Positions 26,301-35,240 of a stretch of DNA of 64,000 nucleotides are shown one piece after another; the stretch's first letter is position 1, and each line of letters starts with the position of its first letter. The notes beneath the pieces were generated by a model that did not search any database, had not been told where the DNA came from, and worked only from the letters and a program-made list of their open reading frames with translations. The translations under genes were made by a program, and so were the position numbers. Origin of the DNA: Paraescarpia echinospica (lineage: Eukaryota; Annelida; Polychaeta; Sabellida; Siboglinidae); assembly GCA_020002185.1 (NCBI GenBank), contig CM034534.1:12248914-12312913 (forward strand), read 5' to 3'.

Positions 26301-27105
26301 CACTTTTTGAGCGGAGTCAGCAATTTTTTTGGTAGGTCCGTTAGTTTTCACCCCCTTTTGAACACATATATGCCATGTTACTATATTTTTCTAGGGATGT
26401 TGTACAGACCGAATAAATGTGCCAAATGTGTTGTGTTGCTTCGTTAAACAATACTATTTCGGTTTTAGATTAGAGTTACCAAATTGTTTAAGTGGGTCCG
26501 TCATTTTTACCCCTTATTGGACCGTTTTACCACATTTATTCATGGGATTATATGGGGCATACCAAATAAAAATGCTAACTTGTTTTTTCTGCATCCTTGA
26601 ACAACACGATAACAATGTTTGATCAGAATTAGCAGATGTTTTGGGTGGGTCCATAATTTCTCACTCCCCCGCTGAACCATTACCCCTAGGCCATTTTATT
26701 AGACTTTCCCATGACATATGTTACAGACTGAACAAATGTACCTTTTTTGGTTGTTTCCCGTAACACTGATATTTCATTTTTGTTAGTGACGTCAGCACAG
26801 TTTTAGGAGGGTCCATACATTTTCATCCACCACTGAACCGATATATTTTTTTCAAGGAATGGGAAAACTGACAAAATTAATGTAATTTCATTTTTTATAG
26901 GTGTCAGTACAAATTTGGGGGTCCATAATAGTTTACCCCTACTGAAATGATAAATGCCGTTTTACAGAGTTTGTTTAATGGGATATGTAAAAAACCGGAA
27001 AAAGCATCATATTGTTGCTATTTCCTTAAACAATGTGCTTTCACTTTCGAATCGAAATCAGCACATTTTGGGTGCGTCCATGGGATAGAATTATCAGAGT
27101 TTGAG
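26301..27105 (+). repeat. Diverged about 155-bp satellite, forward orientation
   Basis: Five or six units recur about every 155 bp, recognised by the gagtca(g)caa, gggtgggtcc(a/g)t, cccccttttgaac and acagaccgaataaa blocks. They are much more diverged than the units at 1914-2720. The first unit begins exactly where array unit 5 ends (cactttttga shared), which marks the partner for the crossover that made the array. A decayed ORF of the same family as at 2700 follows. Confidence 0.75.
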
Positions 27106-27185
27106 AAAGCACACTTTCCCAAAGTTGACGAAAGCCAGCTTTCCTCGTGATGCTGGCTTTTGTTAACTTCGGGAAAGTATTGCTT
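27106..27185 (+). other. Near-perfect hairpin, possible small-RNA precursor
   Basis: The 27-nt arms 27113-27139 and 27152-27178 enclose a 12-nt loop. If transcribed from the plus strand, the stem has 24 Watson-Crick pairs, two G-U pairs and one A-C mismatch. A further aaagca block pairs beyond a small internal loop. The size and shape fit a pre-miRNA or a very short foldback element. There is no independent evidence of transcription. Confidence 0.35.
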
Positions 27186-27339
27186 TATATTTATTTTCCA
27201 AGCAGGCGGGAAAGATTTCAAGGTTGCAGAATTTATTGACCATATTCTCTCGGTTATACGAGTACATCGTCTTGCAGCAAAGAACCTTTAAATGTGTGCA
27301 TTTTTCATGAAACACATCCGTACCCTCCCACCTTCCCAT

Positions 27340-28010
27340 CTCCTTTCTACAACCAACATCATCACGTTTGATGAGACACCGTTGTTATTTCTCACACCAC
27401 GAAGCACTTAGGTAGTTAACTCCAACAGTATTGGAATTGCCAGGGACACGTACCTCCCCAGCAGCATTAAATAATACACACGAGAGTAACGAGTCACAGA
27501 GGAAGGTAACCTGGGACAACAGGTACTTCCAATAAACTGGATATACTTCCATCTCAATGTCACCAAGGAACATGAGCTATTTGCATTTCTCTCCACCAAA
27601 TATCCACTATCTAGGTCGAAAGGAAGTGTTTGCCACATCAGGCACCTCAGTGGCCGTCAGTAGGTCCAACTGTGATATGCTACAGTGTGACCTCGAGGAA
27701 GCTGACTCGCAACTGCTGGTACATGTGCAGAATATTTTGGTAAGGCGACCGACACCATCTTTGAAACGCACTATAGACAAAGGTGTCCGTGTGCTTCCGA
27801 TAATTAAGATGTGTGAGCTGGTCTCATTGTTCTTCATCTGCATGCATTCGGATAGCCTTTGTTAAATATTGTAATGTTATTCATCATAAAAGTAACGGCA
27901 TCTGTCATGCTCTGTGAAAATACAAGTCGACATCCTTTTGTCAGTTTCCACGGTTTAGGTGCAATACGACGACTGCATTCTTCGGCAGTGGGTGGGAGAC
28001 AGCATGATTT
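27340..28010 (+). pseudogene. Decayed ORF of the EEAD/VHVQ family, third locus
   Basis: The best-preserved run (27620-27800) reads GKEVFATSGTSVAVS, CDLEEADSQLLVHVQNIL and RTIDKGVRVLP. About 170 bp further on, in another frame, comes FRCNTTTAFFGSGWETA, ending at a stop near 28005. The order of blocks (TSG, EEAD--VHVQ, RT(V)DTDVVV, FTGCDTTSAFFGKG) is that of an abundant invertebrate ORF family I recall but cannot name. Frameshifts, stops and loss of the second acidic block (DTD became DKG) show decay. Its 5' part (27360-27560) is recognisable by comparison with 2760-2990. It is flanked by satellite on both sides in opposite orientations. Confidence 0.6.
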
Positions 28011-28489
28011 ATATGGCACTGAATCCATGCATCCATTTGGATCTGTATGCGCGACAGTTCAACTCCTGCAAAGCTACACCGTTGCACTCTGTGGCTAAAA
28101 TAGCACTCTTGTCTCCGTTATCGAGGCAATGATAAAGTTATTCTGCCAATGGAATAATATCATGCAGATAGTCCACCAACAAGGATGCTCTGTAGCAGCA
28201 TTCAAAGCGCACTGCATACCAAGCTTTTATCTGGTTGACCAGTGCACTGGTCCACTAGAAGACACCCATTGCAGATGTATCGGGCTGGACGTGGGACGTG
28301 AAGAATTTGCCATGTCACCCTGTGGGTAGATTGGATAATGACGCAAGTGCTGTAAAAGCCGTAATTTCTGATTAAGTTATGACACAAAGCTGTATTATAT
28401 GGCAAACTAAAGAAATGGCGAAGATTTACAAACTAAATCTACATATTTTCATCTATTATAATTACCGTTTCCAAAAATGTATGTACATA
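28011..28489. other. No recognised feature
   Basis: This stretch may include the remaining C-terminal part of the decayed ORF, since a 66-codon Cys-containing frame lies at 28129-28329. No motif is clear enough to call. Confidence 0.4.
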
Positions 28490-28945
28490 TATGGCATGCT
28501 GTACTGAACTATGGCGACAATCCAATAAAACGGCATATCTGGCTCAAGGGGTGGGGGTAAACATGGACCCACCCACACAAATTACTGATTCCGATCAAAA
28601 AAGTCAAAGCTATTCCTTAGCAAAGGAATCAGAGAAACACTGTTCCAGATATATGCAACGGATAAATGTGGTAAAACGGCCGATATCTTAATTGATTAAG
28701 GGTGAAAAATAATGGATCCATCCAAGAAATGGTATAATTCCGTTCAAAAAGCTAAAGCTAATAACCAAAGGATGCAGAGAAAAAACATTTGGTGAAGTTA
28801 ACCTGATTGTATCCATATCCAATGGAGAAAATGTAGTAAAACGGTATATTTGGTTTGATAGGGGGTGAAAAATAATGGACCGACCCAAAATAATTGCTGG
28901 CTCCCACCAAAAAGTTATAGCTACCAAGCTAAGCAAAATGTGAAA
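28490..28945 (-). repeat. About 155-bp satellite, inverted orientation
   Basis: Three units read on the minus strand give the same blocks as at 26301 (ttttttgatcgga-tca, gggtgggtccat, caccccc, gccgttttac). They are inverted relative to the array 1.4 kb to the left, so the ORF relic lies between satellite arms facing each other. Confidence 0.75.
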
Positions 28946-29350
28946 AAAGTTTGATGCTTTTATTCATATCCCAAAAATGTATCGCCAAGGTACCTGGCTA
29001 TTATGATATTCCAACTGCCCAACATTCCAACACTGCATAGCTTTAATTAGTCAAATACACAGATGGCTACGAGTCACATGGCCAAGGTAATATGACAAGT
29101 AAAAAACACAACAAATAATAAGCCAAAGCCAATAGTCATGCAAGTTATAAAACATGACAATTTTTCTCAAACGTGTTGTTTCATATGCATGATACCATAT
29201 GAACGTGTAAGCCATATAAGGCATCATTGGTGGATGTAGGAGTCAACGTCACTGGCATTTTGCCAGGACACGTTCTTTAAGGTTGAAACAAAATGAGAGG
29301 TTGCCCCGATGGAATTTTTTTTCATTTCAGAAAGAAATCAGGACCACTGT
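28946..29350 (+). repeat. Diverged partial copy of the 4-kb unit
   Basis: The sequence from gtttgatgcttttat onward matches 7596-8000 of the array unit with scattered substitutions and small deletions, up to the same (TG)n position. Homology starts exactly at the satellite edge and stops after the TG tract, where a fucolectin-type exon follows in place of the array's terminal exon. Confidence 0.85.
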
Positions 29351-29369
29351 AGTGTGTGTGTGTGCGTGA

Positions 29370-29404
<35 letters not shown>

Positions 29405-29473
29405 CGTGTGTGTGCGCTTGTGTTTTCATGCGCGTGAACGTGCGTGCGTGTGCGTGCGTGTACGCGTGTGTTC
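29351..29473 (+). repeat. Interrupted (TG/CG)n tract
   Basis: A tg-rich tract with many gcgtgcgtg interruptions. It corresponds to the array's (TG)n and lies just 3' of the exon at 29517 on the coding strand. Confidence 0.9.
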
Positions 29474-29516
29474 ATATTCCTCACACTATGATAACTAGGT
29501 CGTTTCATCAACATAC

Positions 29517-29738
29517 CGTCAAACACTTCTACTTCCCCCAGGTTGAAGTAACTCGTTACGGTTGCTGCCACGAACAAATAGCGGCCCCAAGCGTACAGAG
29601 GCATCTCGCAAGTGAGAGTAACGGACAGCATCACTCCTGCATCGTGGGCTGCACACTTCACGAATGGCGAGTTCAATGGTCCGCTGCCATGTACCGGGTT
29701 CTGGTCCGTTAGTCCTATGGTGAATTTGAGTAGTCGAT
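29517..29738 (-). CDS. Fucolectin-type (FTP) domain, C-terminal half exon B
   Basis: A 222-bp exon between an acceptor cttgcag (29739-29745) and a donor G/GTATGT. The translation begins RLLKFTIGLTDQNP and continues with GPLNSPFVKC, then TCEMPLYAWGRYLFVAA, and ends NLGEVEVFD. These are the usual blocks of the second half of the eel-fucolectin/tachylectin-4/pentraxin-1 domain: the GLTD block, the C--A--C disulphide region, GRYLFV and the closing EVEVF strand. The family binds fucose or other glycans and is usually secreted for innate defence. Both ends are phase 1. Joined to 30633-30842 the split codon becomes Asp and the domain reads on without a break. A terminal exon of the array type also fits in phase after it. 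Confidence 0.75.
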
Positions 29739-30632
29739 CTGCAAGTTATCGTAATAATTAGCTAAGCTACATCACGTGTCGCGTGTTACGATGTATATAA
29801 GACATCAAATGTAAGTCGGCTAAATACAATCAATTGATTTTAATTATTGTATTTGTAGATACACTCATCAGCGTGACGTTGTGTGGTTTTCAGAGCTACT
29901 ACTCAAATCACGGTTTATTCGACTGACAGTGAACACGTGTGGCTGAGATATGTTCGTTATGCAAAAACTTGTATACGCCTAGGTCTAAATTTACTTCCAC
30001 ATTTAATAACATCTGTGGTCAATACGAATTTGATGACGTTTGGTATTTCTTTGAACAAGAATATATCAGCGGTCGTCGATATGATAATACCTTCAGTTTG
30101 TTCTTCTTCTTATGATAATTGTATTAGCTCATCACACCACGTTAGCCACATGTTTGTGGTTAAAGAATTGTCGTGCTTGAGCTTCAGAGATGTCTTTCTT
30201 TAGCGTTAGAGAGTTCACTACATGTTACACATTTACCCTCTGCATGGGATATTTTATTAATCATCCACATGGCAACAAGCTCAACATTATTCGTGTTTAC
30301 AAACATAGTTATTTATCGGTATTTTGCACATGTAATACCCAAAGTGAATACCTAAAATGCAAGAAATCAGGTACAGCGAAAGCGCTTATGGGGAATGATG
30401 ACGTTTTGATACAATACATATCTAATGTATATTACCTTACAAAGAATTGTTTTAAGATATGTTACTATTGTGGTGTCCCTACCGAATTTGTAACGTTTTC
30501 CTTACACCAAATTGGTCAGTGCAATCAATAAATCACAAGCAGAAACTGGCAAAACGAAATTGTGTATGCGTGCGCGTATATTTTGTGGCCACCCGTATAT
30601 TGTTTAATAAGGCCTGCATTTCAAGCACTTAC
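29739..30632. other. Intron between FTP half-exons B
   Basis: An 894-bp AT-rich interval with no repeat I recognise. Plus-strand frames up to 113 codons (30190-30531) have no domain and lie antisense to the lectin gene. Confidence 0.55.
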
Positions 30633-30842
30633 CGCGATATTGTTCGTAGTTGGTAACACGAACTCTTGTGACCCGGGTTTTCTCCTGTCCGAAGTCAACT
30701 GCCCACCATGCCGTACGTCCCCTTTGCGTAAGAAATCTCGTACCAAGATTTCCGTCGTTTCCCTGGTTAGCCACGAAGCGGCTTTTCAACCACGAACTCA
30801 TAAATGCCGGCTTTCCCAGTGCTATATTCACTTCGCGGTCCC
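30633..30842 (-). CDS. Fucolectin-type (FTP) domain, N-terminal half exon B
   Basis: A 210-bp exon from acceptor ttgtag (30843-30848) to donor G/GTAAGTG. It encodes GDREVNIALGKPAFMSS, then GNDGNLGTRF, AWWAVDFGQEKTRVTRVRV and TNYEQYR. The NIALGKPA--SS start, the GNDGN loop and the WW-VDFG block are hallmarks of F5/8-type-C-like fucolectins. The middle block corresponds to the region that usually carries a Ca2+ site. It begins after one base of a split Gly codon supplied by 33038-33262 and ends in phase 1, so it is a symmetric exon that can be duplicated without frame damage. Confidence 0.78.
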
Positions 30843-31303
30843 CTACAACTTACAATGATAAGGAAACAACTTTACGTACCACTACGACAACATTATAGGG
30901 ATGATTGGTAACGGTTTCAGGAACAATAACTTGGAAATTAAATTTATTTAAAGAAGGTATATATTTACTAACCAGCCCAATGGGCAAGCCAGCATACCTA
31001 CAACGTGTCGCAGCAGGTCGGCCAATACGCACGAAACTGAAGGAGATATGAATAGACGGACATACAAACAAAGAAACCCACAAGTTGTTATAAGGGGCGT
31101 CCCATAGTGGAAATGAAAATAAAGTGAAATTCAAATGTTAATGGGTTAATTAATGAACATCGGGTCGTGTGAACAAAGAGGTATTAATTGTAATGGACAA
31201 GGTAATCAATAAGTCACTGACAATCGCGTCATAGCGAAGTACAGCGTCTCTCCTATCCGGCCTGCGTAGCACGCAAACAAAGAGGTAGGGAGACCGGTGT
31301 CTA

Positions 31304-31352
31304 CCATATATATATATATATTTACATATTTATATATATATATATATATATA
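31304..31352 (+). repeat. (TA)n tract used as Tc1 target
   Basis: Alternating ta with one tttaca interruption. The transposon at 31353 sits in its last TA. Confidence 0.9.
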
Positions 31353-32737
31353 CAGTCTTTTGCAAAAGTTTAAGACCAGGCACGATTTTTAAGCATTTTA
31401 CGGCATGGCATCAGATTGCATCAGATAATGTCTGGATTGCATTATCCTATTTGGGCCTTGAAGCAATACGCCTAGTCAGTACTTCCAGGTCATTTGTCTG
31501 CTGCTGTCAGTATCGATTAGGTGTTTTTCAACTTTGTCTTCATCCCTGAAATGGGCAAAAAATCGTCTTTGACAGAGGTTCTAATGGCACAAATAGTGAC
31601 TCTACATGGAGAAGGATATACGGAAAGAGACATTAGTGCTAAATTACGTTATTCCAAGACAGCCGTGCACAACGCCATCGTCAAATTCAATACTGATGGC
31701 ACTTTTCGTGACAGTAAAAGGAGTGGTCGTCCACGGAAAACTACGCTCAGGGATGACCACGCAATGAGACGCATCGTGATGCGCTCCCCAATGAGCTCAT
31801 GCAAGAAAATTCGGGCTGCTTTACGCTTAAAAGGTATGGAAATAAGTCTCAGTACTGTTTCAAGATGTCTCAGCAAGGAATTTGGGCTCAAGTCCCGCAA
31901 GACGGCCCGGAAGCCACGCCTGACACCTGTGATGAAAAAAAGAGACTGGACTTTGCCAGACGACATTGCCACTGGACTCTCGCGCAGTGGAAGAAAGTGT
32001 TGTTCTCAGATGAATCGACCATGCAACAGTTTATACCTCGCAAGAGGCACGTTAGGCGGCCAGTAGGTAAGCGATTTGATAAGAAATATACAGTAGCCAC
32101 AATGAAACACCCGCCAAGTCAGATGATTTGGGGTGCCATGTCATGTTTTGGCCCTTCTGGTCTGTATTTCATTCCACCTAAAACCACTATAAATGGACCT
32201 AGGTACGTGGAGTTGCTGAAGGAGAAGCTGAAACTGCATATGGACATCCACAAATGTACGATTTTCATGCAAGATGGCGCTCCTTGTCACCGATCCAAGG
32301 TAGCCACTGATTTCCTCAAGAAGAACAAAGTCTCCGTGCTGGAATGGCCTGGGAACAGCCCAGATCTAAATCCCATTGAGAACCTGTGGACTATAATGAA
32401 GGATAAGGTGGCAGACAAACAACCATCAAGCGCTCAAAACTTGAAACAAGCTATCAAGGACGTTTGGGTCACCGAAATCACCCAGGAGTACTGCGAATAT
32501 CTGGTTTCTAGCATGCCACGTCGCATCCAGGCGGTCATTGACAGCAAAGGAGGCCACACTAAATACTGAAAAGTAGAGACACTGACACTTTTGGACGACA
32601 TAAAGTTTCATATTATGTTGTACTACGTTTATTTGGCGAAATAAACTGATATCATGTAATGTGAACGCCAAAAAATCATAGTTTTGTAAAATTTCTTTAA
32701 AAAATCGTGCCTGGTCTTAAACTTTTGCAAATGACTG
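31353..32737 (+). mobile_element. Tc1-type DNA transposon
   Basis: A 1385-bp element flanked by TA dinucleotides (31351-31352 and 32738-32739). The terminal inverted repeats are about 38 bp, beginning cagtc and ending gactg on the plus strand, with a single mismatch (cagtcttttgc against cagtcatttgc). It carries one transposase frame with a DD34E catalytic arrangement. It lies in an intron of the lectin gene, in the opposite orientation, between exons 33038-33262 and 30633-30842. The intact ends and near-intact ORF indicate a recent insertion. Confidence 0.95.
31551..32569 (+). pseudogene. Tc1 transposase with one frameshift
   Basis: The start MGKKSSLTEVLMAQ was chosen because this family normally begins close to MGK. 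The upstream in-frame ATG at 31521 lies in leader sequence. Order: an N-terminal helix-turn-helix (about residues 5-60), a GRPRKT hook-like linker, a second helix-turn-helix ending near KPRLTPVMKK, then the catalytic region. There the acidic residues are in FSDES, MQDGAPCH and NPIENLW, with 34 residues between the second Asp and the Glu. Reading switches frame in a run of seven A at 31935-31941, consistent with loss of one base. The rest, to the stop at 32567-32569, is open. Without frameshifting it gives only a truncated DNA-binding protein. Confidence 0.9.
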
Positions 32738-32743
32738 TATATA

Positions 32744-32752
32744 TATGTGTGT

Positions 32753-32818
<66 letters not shown>
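32744..32818 (+). repeat. (TG)n microsatellite
   Basis: About 75 bp of tg beside the right end of the Tc1 element, with one tgag interruption. Confidence 0.95.
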
Positions 32819-32820
<2 letters not shown>

Positions 32821-32910
32821 CTACTCTTTTAAAATATAATATATTTCATCAGGTTATTCTACTACTGATGTTGTAATATTACGCTTGAAATAAATATTTG
32901 TAGATTTTTG
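32819..32910 (+). repeat. Short dispersed sequence next to (TG)n, copy 1
   Basis: From ctacтcttt-like DNA through aatatatttcatcagg, ttctactactg and cgcttgaaataaatatt, this matches 56457-56537 at most positions. Both copies directly follow a (TG)n tract in the same orientation, as expected for the tail of a small mobile element that carries its own microsatellite. Confidence 0.7.
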
Positions 32911-33037
32911 ATCTATCTACGTATTTGCTTACTCTCTATCGCAGGCTGCGAAATCTTTCACGGCTTAAAATATTCGCAAATCGCGTTATAATGTCCACAC
33001 TATGGAAACCCTCGATTCTGTGTTTTTTTCTGCTTAC

Positions 33038-33262
33038 CATCGAATATTTCTACTTCGTTCAAATGGAAGTAGCTGGATACATTCGCTGCCACGAACAAGA
33101 AACGTCGCCGAGTGCCCGGATAAAAATCGCAAGTGAGATCGACAAGGTGTTGACCTTTCATTGCGGAGACGGTCACACAGTGCTCGTATGGCGAGTTCAG
33201 TGGTCCACTGCTATTTCTCGGGTCGTGATCCGTCAGGCCAACCGTGAAGCTACGAAGTTTAC
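33038..33262 (-). CDS. Fucolectin-type (FTP) domain, C-terminal half exon A
   Basis: A 225-bp exon from acceptor tttgcag (33263-33269) to donor G/GTAAGC. Translation: KLRSFTVGLTDHDP, GPLNSPYEHCVTV, LTCDFYPGTRRRFLFVAA, then HLNEVEIFD. It is a paralogue of 29517-29738 with the same block order and the same 1-1 phase. Its split first codon fits the final base of the N-half exons at 38536 and 40312 (giving Ser). Its last base joins 30842 to give Gly. The protein would therefore have two successive FTP domains. The intron to its partner (33263-38535) is bloated by a minisatellite and a LINE. Confidence 0.75.
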
Positions 33263-33610
33263 CTGCAAATAGCGGAAAAATCAGCAAAGCAAACAATCCA
33301 TTTCACACATTACGACAAATGTCAGCAGTACCATATGTATCGTATGAAATAAATTCACGCCTATATGCAAACAAGTATGCTATGATTTGAGTGGCCACTA
33401 ATCGCAATTGAAGTCACTCCGTTCCTATCATATATGACTACGTCTACGGAGTTGGGGCCCAAATGTATAACAAATATTTAGTTTAAAAAAAATTAAATTC
33501 GTCTCGTATACATATCCTGAAAATAGTTTGAATATTGGTGAGGTAATTGCTTAGATGTTAACGTTTTAGTAAAAAGGTAAGTTATTATATAGCGTAGGTA
33601 TGTACGTACA
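33263..33610. other. Start of a large intron, no feature
   Basis: AT-rich sequence with no recognised element, lying before the (CATA)n tract. Confidence 0.5.
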
Positions 33611-33663
33611 TATATGCATACATACATACATACATACATACATACATACATACATACATACAT
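33611..33663 (+). repeat. (CATA)n microsatellite
   Basis: About 13 copies of the tetranucleotide abut the minisatellite. A similar (TACA)n tract lies at the other end of the LINE near 38055. Confidence 0.95.
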
Positions 33664-35240
33664 GTCCAAGACAATAGACATCCTTCCAAGACAATAGACA
33701 TCCTTCCAAGACAATAGACATCCTCCAAGACAATAGACATCCTCCAAGACAATAGACATCCTCCAAGACAATAGACATCCTCCAAGACAATAGACATCCT
33801 CCAAGACAATAGACATCCTCCAAGACAATAGACATCCTCCAAGACAATAGACATCCTCCAAGACAATAGACATCCTTCCAAGACAATAGACATCCTTCCA
33901 AGACAATAGACATCCTCCAAGACAATAGACATCCTCCAAGACAATAGACATCCTCCAAGACAATAGACATCCTTCCAAGACAATAGACATCCTCCAAGAC
34001 AATAGACATCCTCCAAGACAATAGACATCCTTCCAAGACAATAGACATCCTCCAAGACAATAGACATCCTTCCAAGACAATAGACATCCTTCCAAGACAA
34101 TAGACATCCTTCCAAGACAATAGACATCCTCCAAGACAATAGACATCCTCCAAGACAATAGACATCCTCCAAGACAATAGACATCCTCCAAGACAATAGA
34201 CATCCTCCAAGACAATAGACATCCTTCCAAGACAATAGACATCCTTCCAAGACAATAGACATCCTCCAAGACAATAGACATCCTTCCAAGACAATAGACA
34301 TCCTTCCAAGACAATAGACATCCTCCAAGACAATAGACATCCTCCAAGACAATAGACATCCTCCAAGACAATAGACATCCTCCAAGACAATAGACATCCT
34401 TCCAAGACAATAGACATCCTTCCAAGACAATAGACATCCTCCAAGACAATAGACATCCTCCAAGACAATAGACATCCTCCAAGACAATAGACATCCTTCC
34501 AAGACAATAGACATCCTTCCAAGACAATAGACATCCTCCAAGACAATAGACATCTTCCAAGACATCCTCCAAGACAATAGACATCCTCCAAGACAATAGA
34601 CATCCTTCCAAGACAATAGACATCCTCCAAGACAATAGACATCCTCCAAGACAATAGACATCCTTCCAAGACAATAGACATCCTCCAAGACAATAGACAT
34701 CCTCCAAGACAATAGACATCCTCCAAGACAATAGACATCCTCCAAGACAATAGACATCCTCCAAGACAATAGACATCCTCCAAGACAATAGACATCCTTC
34801 CAAGACAATAGACATCCTCCAAGACAATAGACATCCTCCAAGACAATAGACATCCTTCCAAGACAATAGACATCCTCCAAGACAATAGACATCCTTCCAA
34901 GACAATAGACATCCTTCCAAGACAATAGACATCCTCCAAGACAATAGACATCCTCCAAGACAATAGACATCCTCCAAGACAATAGACATCCTTCCAAGAC
35001 AATAGACATCCTCCAAGACAATAGACATCCTTCCAAGACAATAGACATCCTCCAAGACAATAGACATCCTCCAAGACAATAGACATCCTTCCAAGACAAT
35101 AGACATCCTCCAAGACAATAGACATCCTCCAAGACAATAGACATCCTTCCAAGACAATAGACATCCTTCCAAGACAATAGACATCCTCCAAGACAATAGA
35201 CATCCTCCAAGACAATAGACATCCTCCAAGACAATAGACA
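33664..35240 (+). repeat. 19/20-bp minisatellite, about 80 units
   Basis: The unit tccaagacaatagacatcc has a frequent one-T insertion that makes it 20 bp. One shortened unit lies near 34552-34566. The minus strand of the unit contains no stop in any frame, so three overlapping frames of 549 to 608 codons appear; these are artefacts. The last unit runs without a break into the LINE: its codons (aag aca ata gac atc) read KTIDI and continue in frame into LAVTETWL of the LINE endonuclease. The array is therefore an expansion of LINE coding sequence. Confidence 0.95.

Noticed and set aside
30190..30531. 113-codon Cys-containing plus-strand ORF
   Set aside because: It lies antisense in an intron of the lectin gene, its composition is AT-driven and no motif was recognised.
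33664..35240. CRISPR-like array
   Set aside because: There are no spacers. Units are contiguous, the context is eukaryotic and there are no cas genes.
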